A DNA stretch of 22,229 nt from JASFEQ01 sp050122535 (GCA_050122535.1 JASFIT010000019.1:1-22229); one strand, 5' to 3'; positions 7,582 through 15,532 are shown, counted from the first letter of the stretch. Notes: generated by a model from the letters alone, not told the origin. Translations and numbers: made by a program.

Positions 7582-8565
7582 TTAGCTTGCACGCCCGGTA
7601 GCCAGTTGTAACACAGACTGGTACGCTCCGGTCTTGCGTATGAAACCCATAATCCCCTGCGGTGCCAGCAACATAATGATGATCAGCAACGAACCCTGAA
7701 TAATCAGGCTAACGCCAGCATATCTGGCCAGCATGAAGTGTAGGAGGACAATTATGAACGTCCCAATAATGGGCCCCTCTTCAGTGCCGATACCCCCGAT
7801 GACCGTAGCGAGTATCAATGTCATGGTCCACTTCATGCTGAAGGCGCCCGACGGTGCGATATATTCTTGAAACATGAAGAAGATGGCTCCAGCTATTGCG
7901 GTCACAATGGCACCAATGACAAAGGAGTAGAGTTTTAACTTGAAGATGTTGATCCCAGAGCTGGCAGCAGCGTTGTCATTGTCGCGAATTGCGGCAAGTC
8001 CCATCCCCATCTTTGAAGACAAGATAAATCGCATCATTAACGTGGATGCAATCCCGATAAATAGCGCAAGCCAGTAAATATGCGTCATGGAAACATCGGT
8101 CAGGCCTTTAATCATATAGCCGGCCCCTTTACCATGTATTTTCTCTCCCACAGGTCTCCAAAGAAGAAAGATGACTCTAAGGGCTTCGGGCACCACCAAT
8201 GTGCCAATGGCGAAGTATATGCCTCTCAGCCTGAATACAGGAATGGATATGAGTACAGCAAATATTGCGGCGACTATGGCTCCACCGATTATTCCCAGAT
8301 AAACAGGCAAACCATTCCATGTAAATATGACCAGGGTATAGCCGCCCAACCCAATGAATGCAGGCTGGCACAGGGATATCAATCCACAATACCCGCAAAG
8401 CAAGTTCCACATATTTGCCAAGGATAAGTAGATAAAAAAGAGAAAGATGTAAAGGAACCAAGCGCGAGGTAGTCCCAGTAGAGGAAGTATTGCCAATAAA
8501 ACAATAATCGCTACAACCCCTGCCCATAAAATCGATCCGCTTATTCTTGGAGCGGTACCTTCCAA
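7582..8565 (-). CDS. livM: Branched-chain-type ABC importer permease LivM, copy 1
   Basis: 327 residues, hydrophobic throughout with about 8-10 membrane segments. The LivM family motif is clear: YFAIGTLVVPEALR, GLAAIRDNDNAAASSGIN (the EAA-like loop contacting the ATPases) and the GGIGTEEGPIIG stretch near the C terminus. It pairs with LivH to form the inner-membrane channel of a Liv/HAAT importer; such systems carry amino acids, amides, urea or aromatic acids. The start is a TTG at 8565 preceded by TAGGAG; no ATG fits better. It starts 11 nt after the LivH stop, and is last in the five-gene K-G-F-H-M unit. The paralogue at 13627-14604 is very similar by eye over its whole length. Confidence 0.93.
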   Translation of the reverse strand: MEGTAPRISGSILWAGVVAIIVLLAILPLLGLPRAWFLYIFLFFIYLSLANMWNLLCGYCGLISLCQPAFIGLGGYTLVIFTWNGLPVYLGIIGGAIVAAIFAVLISIPVFRLRGIYFAIGTLVVPEALRVIFLLWRPVGEKIHGKGAGYMIKGLTDVSMTHIYWLALFIGIASTLMMRFILSSKMGMGLAAIRDNDNAAASSGINIFKLKLYSFVIGAIVTAIAGAIFFMFQEYIAPSGAFSMKWTMTLILATVIGGIGTEEGPIIGTFIIVLLHFMLARYAGVSLIIQGSLLIIIMLLAPQGIMGFIRKTGAYQSVLQLATGRAS

Positions 8566-8576
8566 TTTCTATTCTC

Positions 8577-9446
8577 CTAGCGACCGAATAAGCCCTGTGG
8601 CCTAACGGCTAAAACGATTAGCACCATAACATAGAGAACAAGCATCTGGGCCTTGGCACCGATGAAATGGGCGCCCAGGGTTTGGGCTAATCCCAAGATC
8701 ATGCCTCCTACGAAGGTCCCCAGTATGCTTCCTAAACCCCCTAATATGACGACACCAAATGCAATGATGAGAAAAGCGATTCCGGATACTGGGGTGAAAG
8801 GAAAAGTCAATCCAAGGAATACGCCGGCTACAGCAGCAGTTGCTGCAGCGATTCCGAAGGTGAGGGCATATATGCGTGACGTATTTATCCCCATCAACTG
8901 GGCTGCCCCCCCATCCTGCGAGGAAGCAATGATGGCCTGCCCTAAATACGTCCTTTTCAGGAATCCATGAAGGGCGAGCATCACGACCAGAGCGACGATA
9001 AAATTGAGTAGATAGACCACCGGAATATAGACCTCGCCAATTGTAAAGCTTTCCATGGAGTAGGAAGTGGATATGCCCCTTGACATGGGAGAAAACATTA
9101 TCTGGTAGACATTCTCGAGTATAAGGGAAACCCCAAAAGCAATGATCAATGGGGCTTCCATGGACACTTGAAAGGCTCGGGCCATAAGGTATCTTTGAAT
9201 AGCGAAACCGATGACAAACAACAGAGGGACGCCCATAACCAGGCTCAAAATAGGATCTATCCCTGAAAAAGTGATGATTGCGTAAGCAAAATAGCTGCCG
9301 AAGACGACCAGATCTCCATGTGCCACGTTGATCAGTCTCATGACTCCAAAGACGAGCGAAAGACCTAAGGCAATGACTGTGTACAATCCGCCCAATAAAA
9401 TACCCATTATGAGAGGCGTGGATAAGTCGGCCCAAATACCATTCAT
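8577..9446 (-). CDS. livH: Branched-chain-type ABC importer permease LivH, copy 1
   Basis: 289 residues with about 8 membrane segments. Family motifs are the N-terminal GLYTVIALGLSLVFGVMRLINVAHGDLVVFGSY region, the central LGQAIIASSQDGGAAQLMGIN cytoplasmic loop that docks on an ATPase, and the GGLGSILGTFVGGMILGL and AVRPQGLFGR C-terminal stretches. It forms the transmembrane pore with LivM. Compared with copy 2 it lacks about 10 residues in the loop after the second membrane segment (around residue 54) and several near residue 255; both are loops, so fold should be unaffected. It sits between LivF (22 nt upstream) and LivM (11 nt downstream), consistent with one mRNA. Confidence 0.93.
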   Translation of the reverse strand: MNGIWADLSTPLIMGILLGGLYTVIALGLSLVFGVMRLINVAHGDLVVFGSYFAYAIITFSGIDPILSLVMGVPLLFVIGFAIQRYLMARAFQVSMEAPLIIAFGVSLILENVYQIMFSPMSRGISTSYSMESFTIGEVYIPVVYLLNFIVALVVMLALHGFLKRTYLGQAIIASSQDGGAAQLMGINTSRIYALTFGIAAATAAVAGVFLGLTFPFTPVSGIAFLIIAFGVVILGGLGSILGTFVGGMILGLAQTLGAHFIGAKAQMLVLYVMVLIVLAVRPQGLFGR

Positions 9447-9468
9447 CTTTTACACATCCTAATCGGCT

Positions 9469-10188
9469 CTATGCCCCAAAGTATGCTTTCTTGACCTTCT
9501 CTTCTTCACGAAGATCTGCCACGTCCCCACTCAAGACAATCCGTCCTGTTTCTAAAATATAGGCACTTTCAGCCTCGGTGAGGGTCCGCCTTACATTCTG
9601 TTCCACAAAGATGATTGTGATACCCTTTGTGCGAATTTCCTTGATCACTTTATACAGTTCATTCACAATCATCGGCCCCAGCCCAAGAGACATTTCATCC
9701 AAGAGCATCAGTTTTGGGTTCGACATCAATGCGGATCCTATGGCCATCATCTGTTGCTCTCCCCCGCTCAGTGTCCTGGCGAGCTGATTCTTCCTCCTTG
9801 CTAATATGGGGAAGTGCTCGTAAACGCTGTTAAAGTTCTGTTCTCTCTTGGGCCTCGCTTTGTGGTTGTATGAGCCTATTCTCAGATTCTCATATACGGT
9901 CATATCAGGAAAGATTCTCCTTCCTTCTGGAACCTGGGAAATACCAAGGGTGACAATCTGGTAGGGTTTCAAATGCGTGATATCCTTCCCCTCAAAAACA
10001 ATGCTGCCTTTGTCAGGATGAATAACGCCCGATATGGTATTGAGCAGGGTAGATTTTCCTGATCCGTTGGCCCCGATAATAGCTACAATTCCCCTTGTCT
10101 CGATTTCCATGGATATGTCCCACAGGACCTGTAAGCTCCCGTGAAATGTGTCTATACTATTAATCTTCAGCAATACGTCTTCAGGCAT
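9469..10188 (-). CDS. livF: Liv-type ABC importer ATPase LivF, copy 1
   Basis: 239 residues from Met at 10188. Walker A is GANGSGKS (39-46), signature LSGGEQ (140-145) and Walker B LMLLDE (160-165), all intact. The H-loop reads VEQN, as is usual for LivF. I chose the ATG at 10188 rather than the one at 10209 because the copy-2 protein begins with the same MPE...LLK stretch and the extra seven residues have no counterpart there. After the signature it reads GSALMS where copy 2 has GRGLMS. It should form a heterodimer with LivG, driving the LivHM channel from the cytoplasm. Confidence 0.93.
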   Translation of the reverse strand: MPEDVLLKINSIDTFHGSLQVLWDISMEIETRGIVAIIGANGSGKSTLLNTISGVIHPDKGSIVFEGKDITHLKPYQIVTLGISQVPEGRRIFPDMTVYENLRIGSYNHKARPKREQNFNSVYEHFPILARRKNQLARTLSGGEQQMMAIGSALMSNPKLMLLDEMSLGLGPMIVNELYKVIKEIRTKGITIIFVEQNVRRTLTEAESAYILETGRIVLSGDVADLREEEKVKKAYFGA

Positions 10189-10238
10189 TTCTCGGCCCTG
10201 CGTTTCCATCCCAATGGAAGACCACCCAACAGATAAAA

Positions 10239-10964
10239 CTAACCGAGATAGGCTTTGATGACCTTTTTATCTTCCATAACCTCGCTCGGCACACCTTCAG
10301 CGATCTTTTCTCCATTGTCTATCACCGTAACCCGATCAACGGCTTCCATCATGACTCTCATCACATGTTCGATCAATATATATGTGATACCCATCGCACG
10401 GACTTCTTTTAAGATGTCTAACATCCGCGGGATTTCCGCCTCGGTGAGGCCTGCGGCCACTTCATCAATCAGCAGGAGTGTTGGGTCCGTGGCTAAGGCT
10501 CTAGCTAATTCAAGCCTTTTGAGGGTTATGGCTACCAAATCCCTAGCTAGCATGTCTTTTTTCTCAGACAGACCTACCGTATCAAGTATTTTATGTGCTT
10601 CAGCTTCAGCGGCAGCCTTTCCCACACCTTTTCCATACATGGCCGCTATCGCAATGTTCTGCAATGCGGTTAGACTGTCAAATGGCTGAGGAATCTGATA
10701 AGTCCTGGCGATTCCAAGATGGCAAATCCGATGGGGGGAAAGTCCAGCAATGTCACTTCCCTTGAACTCGATCTTTCCACGGTCAGGCTTGTATTGACCA
10801 GAGATGACACTCAAAAGTGTTGTCTTGCCAGCGCCGTTTGGGCCCATTAGGCCCACGGCCTCGCCCGCATGAACATCAAGACTCAACTCCCTAAGAGCAA
10901 CTACCCCGCCAAAATGCTTGCTGACCCCAACGATTGAAAGAATTGGTGTTTCCAAGGACGTCAC
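10239..10964 (-). CDS. livG: Liv-type ABC importer ATPase LivG with non-canonical signature motif, copy 1
   Basis: 241 residues. Walker A GPNGAGKT (41-48) and Walker B LLLIDE (163-168) are intact, the LivG-specific ARTYQIPQPF region is present (86-95), and the H-loop His lies in IEHVM. The signature is odd: where LivG proteins normally read LS(Y/G)GQQR, this one has DLVAITLKRLELAR (142-155), with no Ser-Gly-Gly. Copy 2 shows the same change, so it is a lineage trait rather than an error. In a LivF-LivG dimer this would leave one ATP site with a degenerate signature. Start is a GTG at 10964 with a weak purine stretch upstream; an internal TTG is less likely. It is 231 nt downstream of the binding-protein gene. 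Confidence 0.92.
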   Translation of the reverse strand: MTSLETPILSIVGVSKHFGGVVALRELSLDVHAGEAVGLMGPNGAGKTTLLSVISGQYKPDRGKIEFKGSDIAGLSPHRICHLGIARTYQIPQPFDSLTALQNIAIAAMYGKGVGKAAAEAEAHKILDTVGLSEKKDMLARDLVAITLKRLELARALATDPTLLLIDEVAAGLTEAEIPRMLDILKEVRAMGITYILIEHVMRVMMEAVDRVTVIDNGEKIAEGVPSEVMEDKKVIKAYLG

Positions 10965-11010
10965 TTTTCTCAGAAGAAAAAACTTGATGGAAAATTTTTA
11001 AGAGGAATTA

Positions 11011-11023
11011 TGACCGACGGTCA
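11011..11023. promoter_or_regulatory. Short perfect palindrome between livK and livG, copy 1
   Basis: TGACC and GGTCA flank a 3-bp centre (GAC). It lies about 50 bp upstream of the livG start. It is short enough to occur by chance and could be a minor hairpin. Confidence 0.2.
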
Positions 11024-11056
11024 CTTGCCGAGCCTTTATCTGTCCCTTGATCTATA

Positions 11057-11100
11057 AGGGAAAGCGATACGACATTCAGATTCCTCATATCGCTTTCCCT
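11057..11100 (-). other. Strong intercistronic hairpin between livK and livG, copy 1
   Basis: AGGGAAAGCGATA and TATCGCTTTCCCT are perfect 13-bp reverse complements with an 18-nt loop. The stem lies 95 nt after the binding-protein stop codon. There is no T-run following it on the minus strand, so it is more likely an RNA processing or 3'-end protection hairpin than a full terminator. Such stems are known to raise binding-protein mRNA relative to the membrane and ATPase cistrons in other ABC operons. Confidence 0.6.
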
Positions 11101-11195
11101 CGTCCCTTTTCAGCCCATCTCCGCCAACTGCATTTTTCCTGTCCTTGCATCAATCGGGACGGGCCGCGGAGGACAGACCCATCCCTTGCGTCGTA

Positions 11196-12533
11196 TTATT
11201 TGTAAGGAATCGGGAACAAAAGATCAGCTGTTGACGGTAGGAAATCGTGTTGGGAAATGACTACCGGATTATCCCATACATAGCTTTTGTCCGTCTGTAT
11301 CCATTGTCCAAAGGCGACCGCATTTCGGCTAAAATTATCCTCGTCAAAGACCACACGATGATAGATGGTCATCAAATCCGTCTTTTTCAGGGCCTGATTA
11401 ATTTTATCCGGGTGAATCGAACCGGCCCTTTCAATGGCATCGATTAATATTTGAACGCCCTGATAGCCCATTCCCACATTTTGGTGCATGCCTTGACCCG
11501 TCTTTTTGACCCATCTCGCATTAAGCGATTGGGGGGTTGTACCGCCTATACCGGGAGAGTTTTTAATGGATGGATTCCAAAACATCTCATTGCTGACGCC
11601 GTGGGCCAGGTCACCCCCCCAGCCTTTCACATCCGTATAGAAAACCGCTGCCCTGGTGGCGTAAACCATCTTGGGTTTAAAACCCATCCTCCGTGCCTGT
11701 CGCCACATGGCACCGAACCAGGGTCCCGGACAATTGGCCCAGAGGATCTGGCAATCATACTTCTTCCACTCCCTTATGACAGATGAAAAGTCCGTGGTCT
11801 CCATGGGGAGCAGGCCAAATTCGTCTTTCACACGATAGACATCCCAACCTTTCTTACCTAATACTGGACTAAAAGAAAGGTACCATCCTCTCCCGTCCGG
11901 TTCATCGGATGCGAAGGCCGCCACCCTCTTGTTGGTCTTTGGAGCGAGCTCATCCAACGCGCCCATCCATGAATCCAACATGGTATATCCCAGCTTGCCG
12001 TGGCGAAAATCTCCTGGTTTGGCCGGCGTAGCAATCGCAAAACTGGGTGTCCAAGTATATCGCCAGGGTTGATCAAGGGACTTCCGCATCCCCATCCAGG
12101 CCTCATACGGACCCACACCGGAAATGTGGGGCACCTTGTACCGTTCACATACGGTAGCGATGGGGGCCCGCATATGGGGTGGATCAATGCCGTTTACAAT
12201 GAAATCAACTTTATCACGGAGAATCAGGTCTCTGGCAAGCGACCCTGCCTTTGTCTCATCGCTCTCATTATCGACAACGCTAACTTTAATGGGTAATTTC
12301 TTGCCGTACGCTCTTACATACACGCCACCCTGCTTGTTGATATCCTCAACGGCCGCTTTTATCCCAAAATCTCCGCCAACACCAAAACCAGCAAAATGGC
12401 CCGTCAGCCCTGTGCAGACGCCTACGCGGATTTCCTTTGGTGCGGCTTGGGCTCGTGATGATTCCCCATAAATGCCAAGAGCAAAAGTGGTCGCCAGAAC
12501 GATCATTAATGGAATAAATAGATACTTTTTCAT
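11196..12533 (-). CDS. livK: Liv-type ABC importer periplasmic substrate-binding protein, copy 1
   Basis: 445 residues from the ATG at 12533. The N terminus (MKKYLFIPLMIVLATTFALG...AQA) is a signal peptide, with likely cleavage after the AQA near residue 31. The mature part is a type I periplasmic binding fold (Peripla_BP_6): IRVGVCTGLTGHFAGFG at the start, a GGVYVRAYGKKLPIKV strand-helix, and the hinge-side DEPDGRGWYL. It binds substrate outside the membrane and delivers it to LivHM. Length exceeds a typical LivK (about 370) mainly by C-terminal and middle insertions, and the paralogue shares these. Candidate ligand-facing stretches (NGIDPPHMRAPI, VGPYEAWMG, ATRAAVFY) differ from copy 2, so the two may take different ligands. 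An upstream in-frame start at 12569 is rejected because AAGGAGGGGG lies right before 12533. Confidence 0.92.
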   Translation of the reverse strand: MKKYLFIPLMIVLATTFALGIYGESSRAQAAPKEIRVGVCTGLTGHFAGFGVGGDFGIKAAVEDINKQGGVYVRAYGKKLPIKVSVVDNESDETKAGSLARDLILRDKVDFIVNGIDPPHMRAPIATVCERYKVPHISGVGPYEAWMGMRKSLDQPWRYTWTPSFAIATPAKPGDFRHGKLGYTMLDSWMGALDELAPKTNKRVAAFASDEPDGRGWYLSFSPVLGKKGWDVYRVKDEFGLLPMETTDFSSVIREWKKYDCQILWANCPGPWFGAMWRQARRMGFKPKMVYATRAAVFYTDVKGWGGDLAHGVSNEMFWNPSIKNSPGIGGTTPQSLNARWVKKTGQGMHQNVGMGYQGVQILIDAIERAGSIHPDKINQALKKTDLMTIYHRVVFDEDNFSRNAVAFGQWIQTDKSYVWDNPVVISQHDFLPSTADLLFPIPYK

Positions 12534-12605
12534 CGCTACCCCCTCCTTTTTTTTGAGATTTCGAGCCATGTTACCCGTTTACCTGATTGACCTGCTTCGC
12601 TTAAT

Positions 12606-12615
12606 CACCTCCTTT
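12606..12615 (-). promoter_or_regulatory. Orphan strong Shine-Dalgarno sequence in the livK copy 1 leader
   Basis: The minus strand reads AAAGGAGGTGATT, an extended complement of the 16S rRNA 3' end, but no ATG, GTG or TTG stands at usable distance after it. The real livK start has its own AAGGAGGGGG about 70 nt further on. The leader of copy 2 has an equivalent AAGGAGGTGAT at 18902-18910. It could be a ribosome standby site or the remnant of a leader peptide. Confidence 0.4.
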
Positions 12616-12621
12616 AATCGT

Positions 12622-12658
12622 TCATTTCCGAGAATCGCTTTGTAGGCTCGGTGAATGA
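12622..12658 (-). other. Leader hairpin just upstream of the orphan Shine-Dalgarno
   Basis: TCATT.CCGAG pairs with CTCGG..AATGA (10 bp interrupted by a small internal loop) around about 14 nt. In the transcript it ends 6 nt before the strong ribosome-binding-like sequence at 12606-12615. Confidence 0.35.
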
Positions 12659-12805
12659 TTTAACCCGCTAATTTGTAAGTGTTTTTTTGGAATGCTTTTT
12701 GTTTACCCTGATTCTTAGGAACAGGTTGATGACCCATTCAACGTAATCCCTTCAATGCTTGCATCTGAACAATGTTGAGTTCCGTTTTCCCGGTCTTGGA
12801 TAGCA

Positions 12806-12835
12806 TTTCGGGGTTCAAGAAATGTGGCCCCGAAA
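12806..12835 (-). other. Perfect 8-bp inverted repeat in the livK copy 1 leader
   Basis: TTTCGGGG and CCCCGAAA are exact reverse complements with a 14-nt loop. It is not followed by a T-run on the minus strand, so it is not an obvious terminator. If the promoter at 12966-12994 is real, it lies within the 5' UTR about 125-155 nt from the start of the RNA. Confidence 0.35.
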
Positions 12836-12925
12836 GCAGGGTTTAGGTGTGATAAAGGGCTGAAATTCCCAACTAAATGTTAGAATTTAGGATAGCTTTG
12901 AACGGCCGTGGTTTTATCACTAATT

Positions 12926-12942
12926 ATCTCATAATATGAGAT
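12926..12942. promoter_or_regulatory. 17-bp perfect palindrome, candidate operator of the livK copy 1 operon
   Basis: ATCTCATA-A-TATGAGAT is a perfect 8-1-8 palindrome. It lies about 25-40 bp downstream of the putative -10 element at 12966-12973, a place where a bound repressor would block elongation. Its length and symmetry suit a dimeric regulator such as GntR, TetR or IclR types. No second copy was seen in the window. Confidence 0.5.
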
Positions 12943-12965
12943 CGTGTATCGCGCTTTGATATCCC

Positions 12966-12994
12966 CAAATATATAATTTCCCATACCCTGTCAA
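12966..12994 (-). promoter_or_regulatory. Likely sigma-70-type promoter for the livK copy 1 operon
   Basis: On the minus strand a perfect -35 box TTGACA (12989-12994) is followed in an AT-rich tract by TATATT at 15 bp, or TATTTG at 17 bp. The predicted RNA start is near 12958-12960, giving a leader of roughly 425 nt to the livK ATG. Confidence 0.5.
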
Positions 12995-13153
12995 CCCCAT
13001 TTTTATGATAAAGAGAACTTTTTCGAGATCATTCTATTTCCCGATAAGATGCCCATTAATCCGCAATTCTGCCAGTAGGAAACACCGGTTGGCGCCCTAG
13101 AAGCCTAGGCGATGAGCCTCTATGGCGTTAAGCCAGTATCTGGGGCAAAAAAG

Positions 13154-13176
13154 AATCCCGGCCAGGGCTCGGGATT
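13154..13176. other. Short GC-rich hairpin in the intergenic region
   Basis: AATCCCG...CGGGATT form a 7-bp stem (8 with a G-U pair) with a short loop. It stands alone between the MITE-like repeat and the promoter. It could be a weak terminator for transcripts coming from livM copy 2 or a fragment of a degenerate repeat. Confidence 0.3.
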
Positions 13177-13339
13177 CAGAAATTATTACGGAATTTAATG
13201 GATCATCACAAGAGGCATTAAGCAAATTTGGGGGCCGTCAATCACATTGCCGAATGGGAGGTGCACCTTTTTCTTTTTAGGAGCAAACGCGAAGCCTCCC
13301 CACTCTAAAGAGCGAGGAAACTCTCGTTCAACCTTAAGA

Positions 13340-13538
13340 TGATATCCTCCCCTTCGAGCGGCTGTGCCGCAATTCGTCATCCCGGCCAAGTCCCGCGGAG
13401 CGGGATGCGAGCCGGGACCCAGAATGATTTGATATTCCACGATCCTCCTGGATTCCGGGTCTCGCCCAAAATCGTTGGGCTCGCCCGGAATGACAGCTTT
13501 GTCGAATTGCAGCAGGGTTTCTGACGGGGGAGAATTAA
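13340..13538. repeat. MITE/REP-like palindromic element, copy 2 (inverted relative to copy 1)
   Basis: Its reverse complement aligns with 3760-3935: both contain CGACAAA(A/G)CTGTCATTCCGGG, then CGAGACCCGGAATC, a spacer ending in TTCTGG, then CCCGGCTCGCATCCCGCTCCGC and GGCCGGGATGAC. This copy carries about 25 extra bp that duplicate part of the left hairpin (GGGCGAG... around 13463-13488). The terminal arms are again inverted repeats of one another. It begins about 90 bp past the 3' end of livM copy 2. Confidence 0.7.
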
Positions 13539-13626
13539 GCTTGCTCCGTCCTAAATGATGGGGCATTCTGGCGAAGGAGAGTAAAATATACCATCCCGCA
13601 TATCAGAGACAGTTTTCGTTAACAAC

Positions 13627-14604
13627 TTAGCTCGCACGCATGGTGGCTAGTTGTAACAGGGAACGGTACGCTCGGGTCTTACGTATGAAGCCCGTAATAC
13701 CTTCCGGCACCAGTAACATGATGATGACGAGTAACGTACCCTGTATAATGAGGCTGATTCCAGCGTATCTGGCCAGCAAGAAGTGCAAAAAGACAACAAT
13801 AATTGTGCCAATAATCGGGCCCCCTTCAGTACCCATTCCCCCCATGACGGTAGCGAGGATCAATATCATTGTCCACTTTACACTGAAGGCGCTGTTGGGC
13901 TCTATATATGATTGGTAAGTATAGAAGATGGTCCCGGCTAAACCCGTTACAAATGCGCTGATGACAAAGGAGTACAACTTCGATTTGAAAACGTCTATAC
14001 CGGAACTGGCGGCAGTTCTATCATTATCTCGAATCGCTGCAAGCCCCAGACCCAGCCTTGAACGTAAAACTATTCGCAAACAAAGACCTGACGCAATCAC
14101 AAGACCGAGAGCAAGCCAATAAACGTCCGGCGTAGAAAAATCAGAGGCACCTTTTAAAATATAGCCAGCCCCCCCACCGTGTATTGACTTTCCGATAGGT
14201 CTCCAAACTAAAAACACATACTTCAGTGCTTCAGGGACAACGAGTGTACCAATCGCAAAATAGATGCCACTCAGCCTGAAGACAGGAATAGATATAAGGA
14301 GAGCAAATAATGCAGCCACTATAGCTCCTAACACCATTCCTAGATAGATGGGCAACCCGTGCCATGCCCATATGACCAGAGTGTACCCTGCCAGCCCAAT
14401 AAACGCAGGCTGGCACAGGGATATCAGACCGGAATAGCCACAAAGCAAGTTCCACATATTTGCCATGGCTAGGTATATAAAAAATAGAAGGAGGTAGAGG
14501 AGCCAACTGCGGGGCACGCCTGCTACCGGCAACACCGCCAGCACAACTATGAGTCCTATTAACGGGATCAGCCCCCCGCTCAACCTGTGAATGATACCTC
14601 TCAT
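13627..14604 (-). CDS. livM: Branched-chain-type ABC importer permease LivM, copy 2
   Basis: 325 residues from the ATG at 14604. Multi-pass membrane protein with the same family motifs as copy 1: YFAIGTLVVPEALK, GLAAIRDNDRTAASSGID and MGGMGTEGGPIIGT. With LivH copy 2 it forms the inner-membrane channel. Start choice: AGGAGG lies only 3 nt before the ATG at 14604, which is tight, while the alternative TTG at 14622 has no ribosome binding site and overlaps the LivH stop. It starts 7 nt after that stop, so translational coupling is likely. It is the last gene of copy 2 and is followed by the MITE-like element. By eye, about two thirds or more of residues match copy 1. Confidence 0.92.
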   Translation of the reverse strand: MRGIIHRLSGGLIPLIGLIVVLAVLPVAGVPRSWLLYLLLFFIYLAMANMWNLLCGYSGLISLCQPAFIGLAGYTLVIWAWHGLPIYLGMVLGAIVAALFALLISIPVFRLSGIYFAIGTLVVPEALKYVFLVWRPIGKSIHGGGAGYILKGASDFSTPDVYWLALGLVIASGLCLRIVLRSRLGLGLAAIRDNDRTAASSGIDVFKSKLYSFVISAFVTGLAGTIFYTYQSYIEPNSAFSVKWTMILILATVMGGMGTEGGPIIGTIIVVFLHFLLARYAGISLIIQGTLLVIIMLLVPEGITGFIRKTRAYRSLLQLATMRAS

Positions 14605-14611
14605 CTTCCTC

Positions 14612-15532
14612 CTACCGACCAAAAAGGCCTTGCGGCCTCACAGCTAATACGACAAGTACGATGATATAAAGAATAAGATACTGACCGGTCGCAGCCCCTG
14701 GTAGGCCAAGTTCATTAAGCACATGGCCGCCCATGGTTTGGGCCAATCCCACAATCATGCCCCCTAGGAATGTCCCCATCATGCTGCCTAGACCTCCTAT
14801 GATGATCACGCCAAAGGCGATGATGAGAAAGGATACGCCAGATGTGGGGGTAAACGGGAAAGTCAGTCCGAGAAACACACCAGCTATAGCTGCCGTGGCC
14901 ATTGCGATAGCGAACGCGTAAGCATACACACGCCCCGTATTTATGCCCATTAGCTGGGCCGCTCCTCTATCTTGCGAGGCGGCACTAATCGCCTTGCCCA
15001 AATAGGTCCTTCTGAGAAATTCCCGGAGAAAAAGCATCACAACTAAAGCGCCGGCGAAATCCAACAGGTATACCAGCGGGATGTTAAACACGCCCACATT
15101 AAAGCTATCAAGGGCGTAAGATGTTGTTAAACCCCTTGAATAGGGCGTCCATAGCCTCTGGCAGGCATTTTGTATGATTAGGGAGATCCCAAAGGCAATG
15201 ATCAATGGGGCTTCCATGGATATCTGAACAGCCCGGCTCAGGAGATATTTTTGAATAGCAAAGCCGATTGCAAACAAGAGGGGCATGCCAACGACCAAGC
15301 TTACGATAGGGTCTATTCCAAGAAATGTGAGTCTGTGACCAAAAATTTCGCCGGTCATTCCAAAAAAGCCAAAGTATGTTCCCAATATGACTAGGTCTCC
15401 GTGAGCCACGTTTATCAGCTTCATAACGCCGAAAACCAGGGATAATCCTAAGGCTATCAAGGCGTATAATCCCCCTAATAGGATACCCATGACGAGGGGA
15501 CCAGATAAGTCAACTACAACTTGTGAGGTCAT
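14612..15532 (-). CDS. livH: Branched-chain-type ABC importer permease LivH, copy 2
   Basis: 306 residues, about 8 membrane segments. Typical LivH features are GLYALIALGLSLVFGVMKLI, AHGDLVILGTYFGF, the LGKAISAASQDRGAAQLMGIN coupling loop and AVRPQGLFGR at the C terminus. Relative to copy 1 it has extra residues in two loops: about 10 (FGMTGEIFGHRL) after the second membrane segment and several (NELGLPGAATG) before the last. These could alter contact with its binding protein; they leave the core unchanged. The ATG has CAGGAGAT upstream at normal spacing. It is 22 nt after the LivF stop. Confidence 0.93.
   Translation of the reverse strand: MTSQVVVDLSGPLVMGILLGGLYALIALGLSLVFGVMKLINVAHGDLVILGTYFGFFGMTGEIFGHRLTFLGIDPIVSLVVGMPLLFAIGFAIQKYLLSRAVQISMEAPLIIAFGISLIIQNACQRLWTPYSRGLTTSYALDSFNVGVFNIPLVYLLDFAGALVVMLFLREFLRRTYLGKAISAASQDRGAAQLMGINTGRVYAYAFAIAMATAAIAGVFLGLTFPFTPTSGVSFLIIAFGVIIIGGLGSMMGTFLGGMIVGLAQTMGGHVLNELGLPGAATGQYLILYIIVLVVLAVRPQGLFGR

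Larger units (their letters stand above)
12534..13626. other. About 1.1 kb gene-free region between the two Liv operons
   Basis: From right to left it holds: about 90 bp after livM copy 2, a MITE-like repeat (13340-13538), a short GC-rich hairpin (13154-13176), an AT-rich tract with a likely promoter (12966-12994), a perfect palindrome (12926-12942), and then a leader with two further stems (12806-12835 and 12622-12658) and a strong extra ribosome-binding-like sequence (12606-12615). A minus-strand frame of 123 codons at 13195-13566 runs through the repeat and I reject it as a gene. Confidence 0.6.

Noticed and set aside
12534..12569. Upstream in-frame start for livK copy 1
   Set aside because: It would place a charged stretch before the signal peptide; the ATG at 12533 has a much better ribosome binding site.
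13195..13566. A 123-codon minus-strand frame between the Liv operons
   Set aside because: It runs through the MITE-like repeat, and its translation (Arg/Pro/Gly-rich) is what such repeats give when read as protein. No ribosome binding site and no recognisable domain.
12534..13626. Sigma-54 promoter (GG-N10-GC pattern) upstream of livK copy 1
   Set aside because: Searched by eye on the minus strand and not found; a TTGACA-type promoter is the better candidate.
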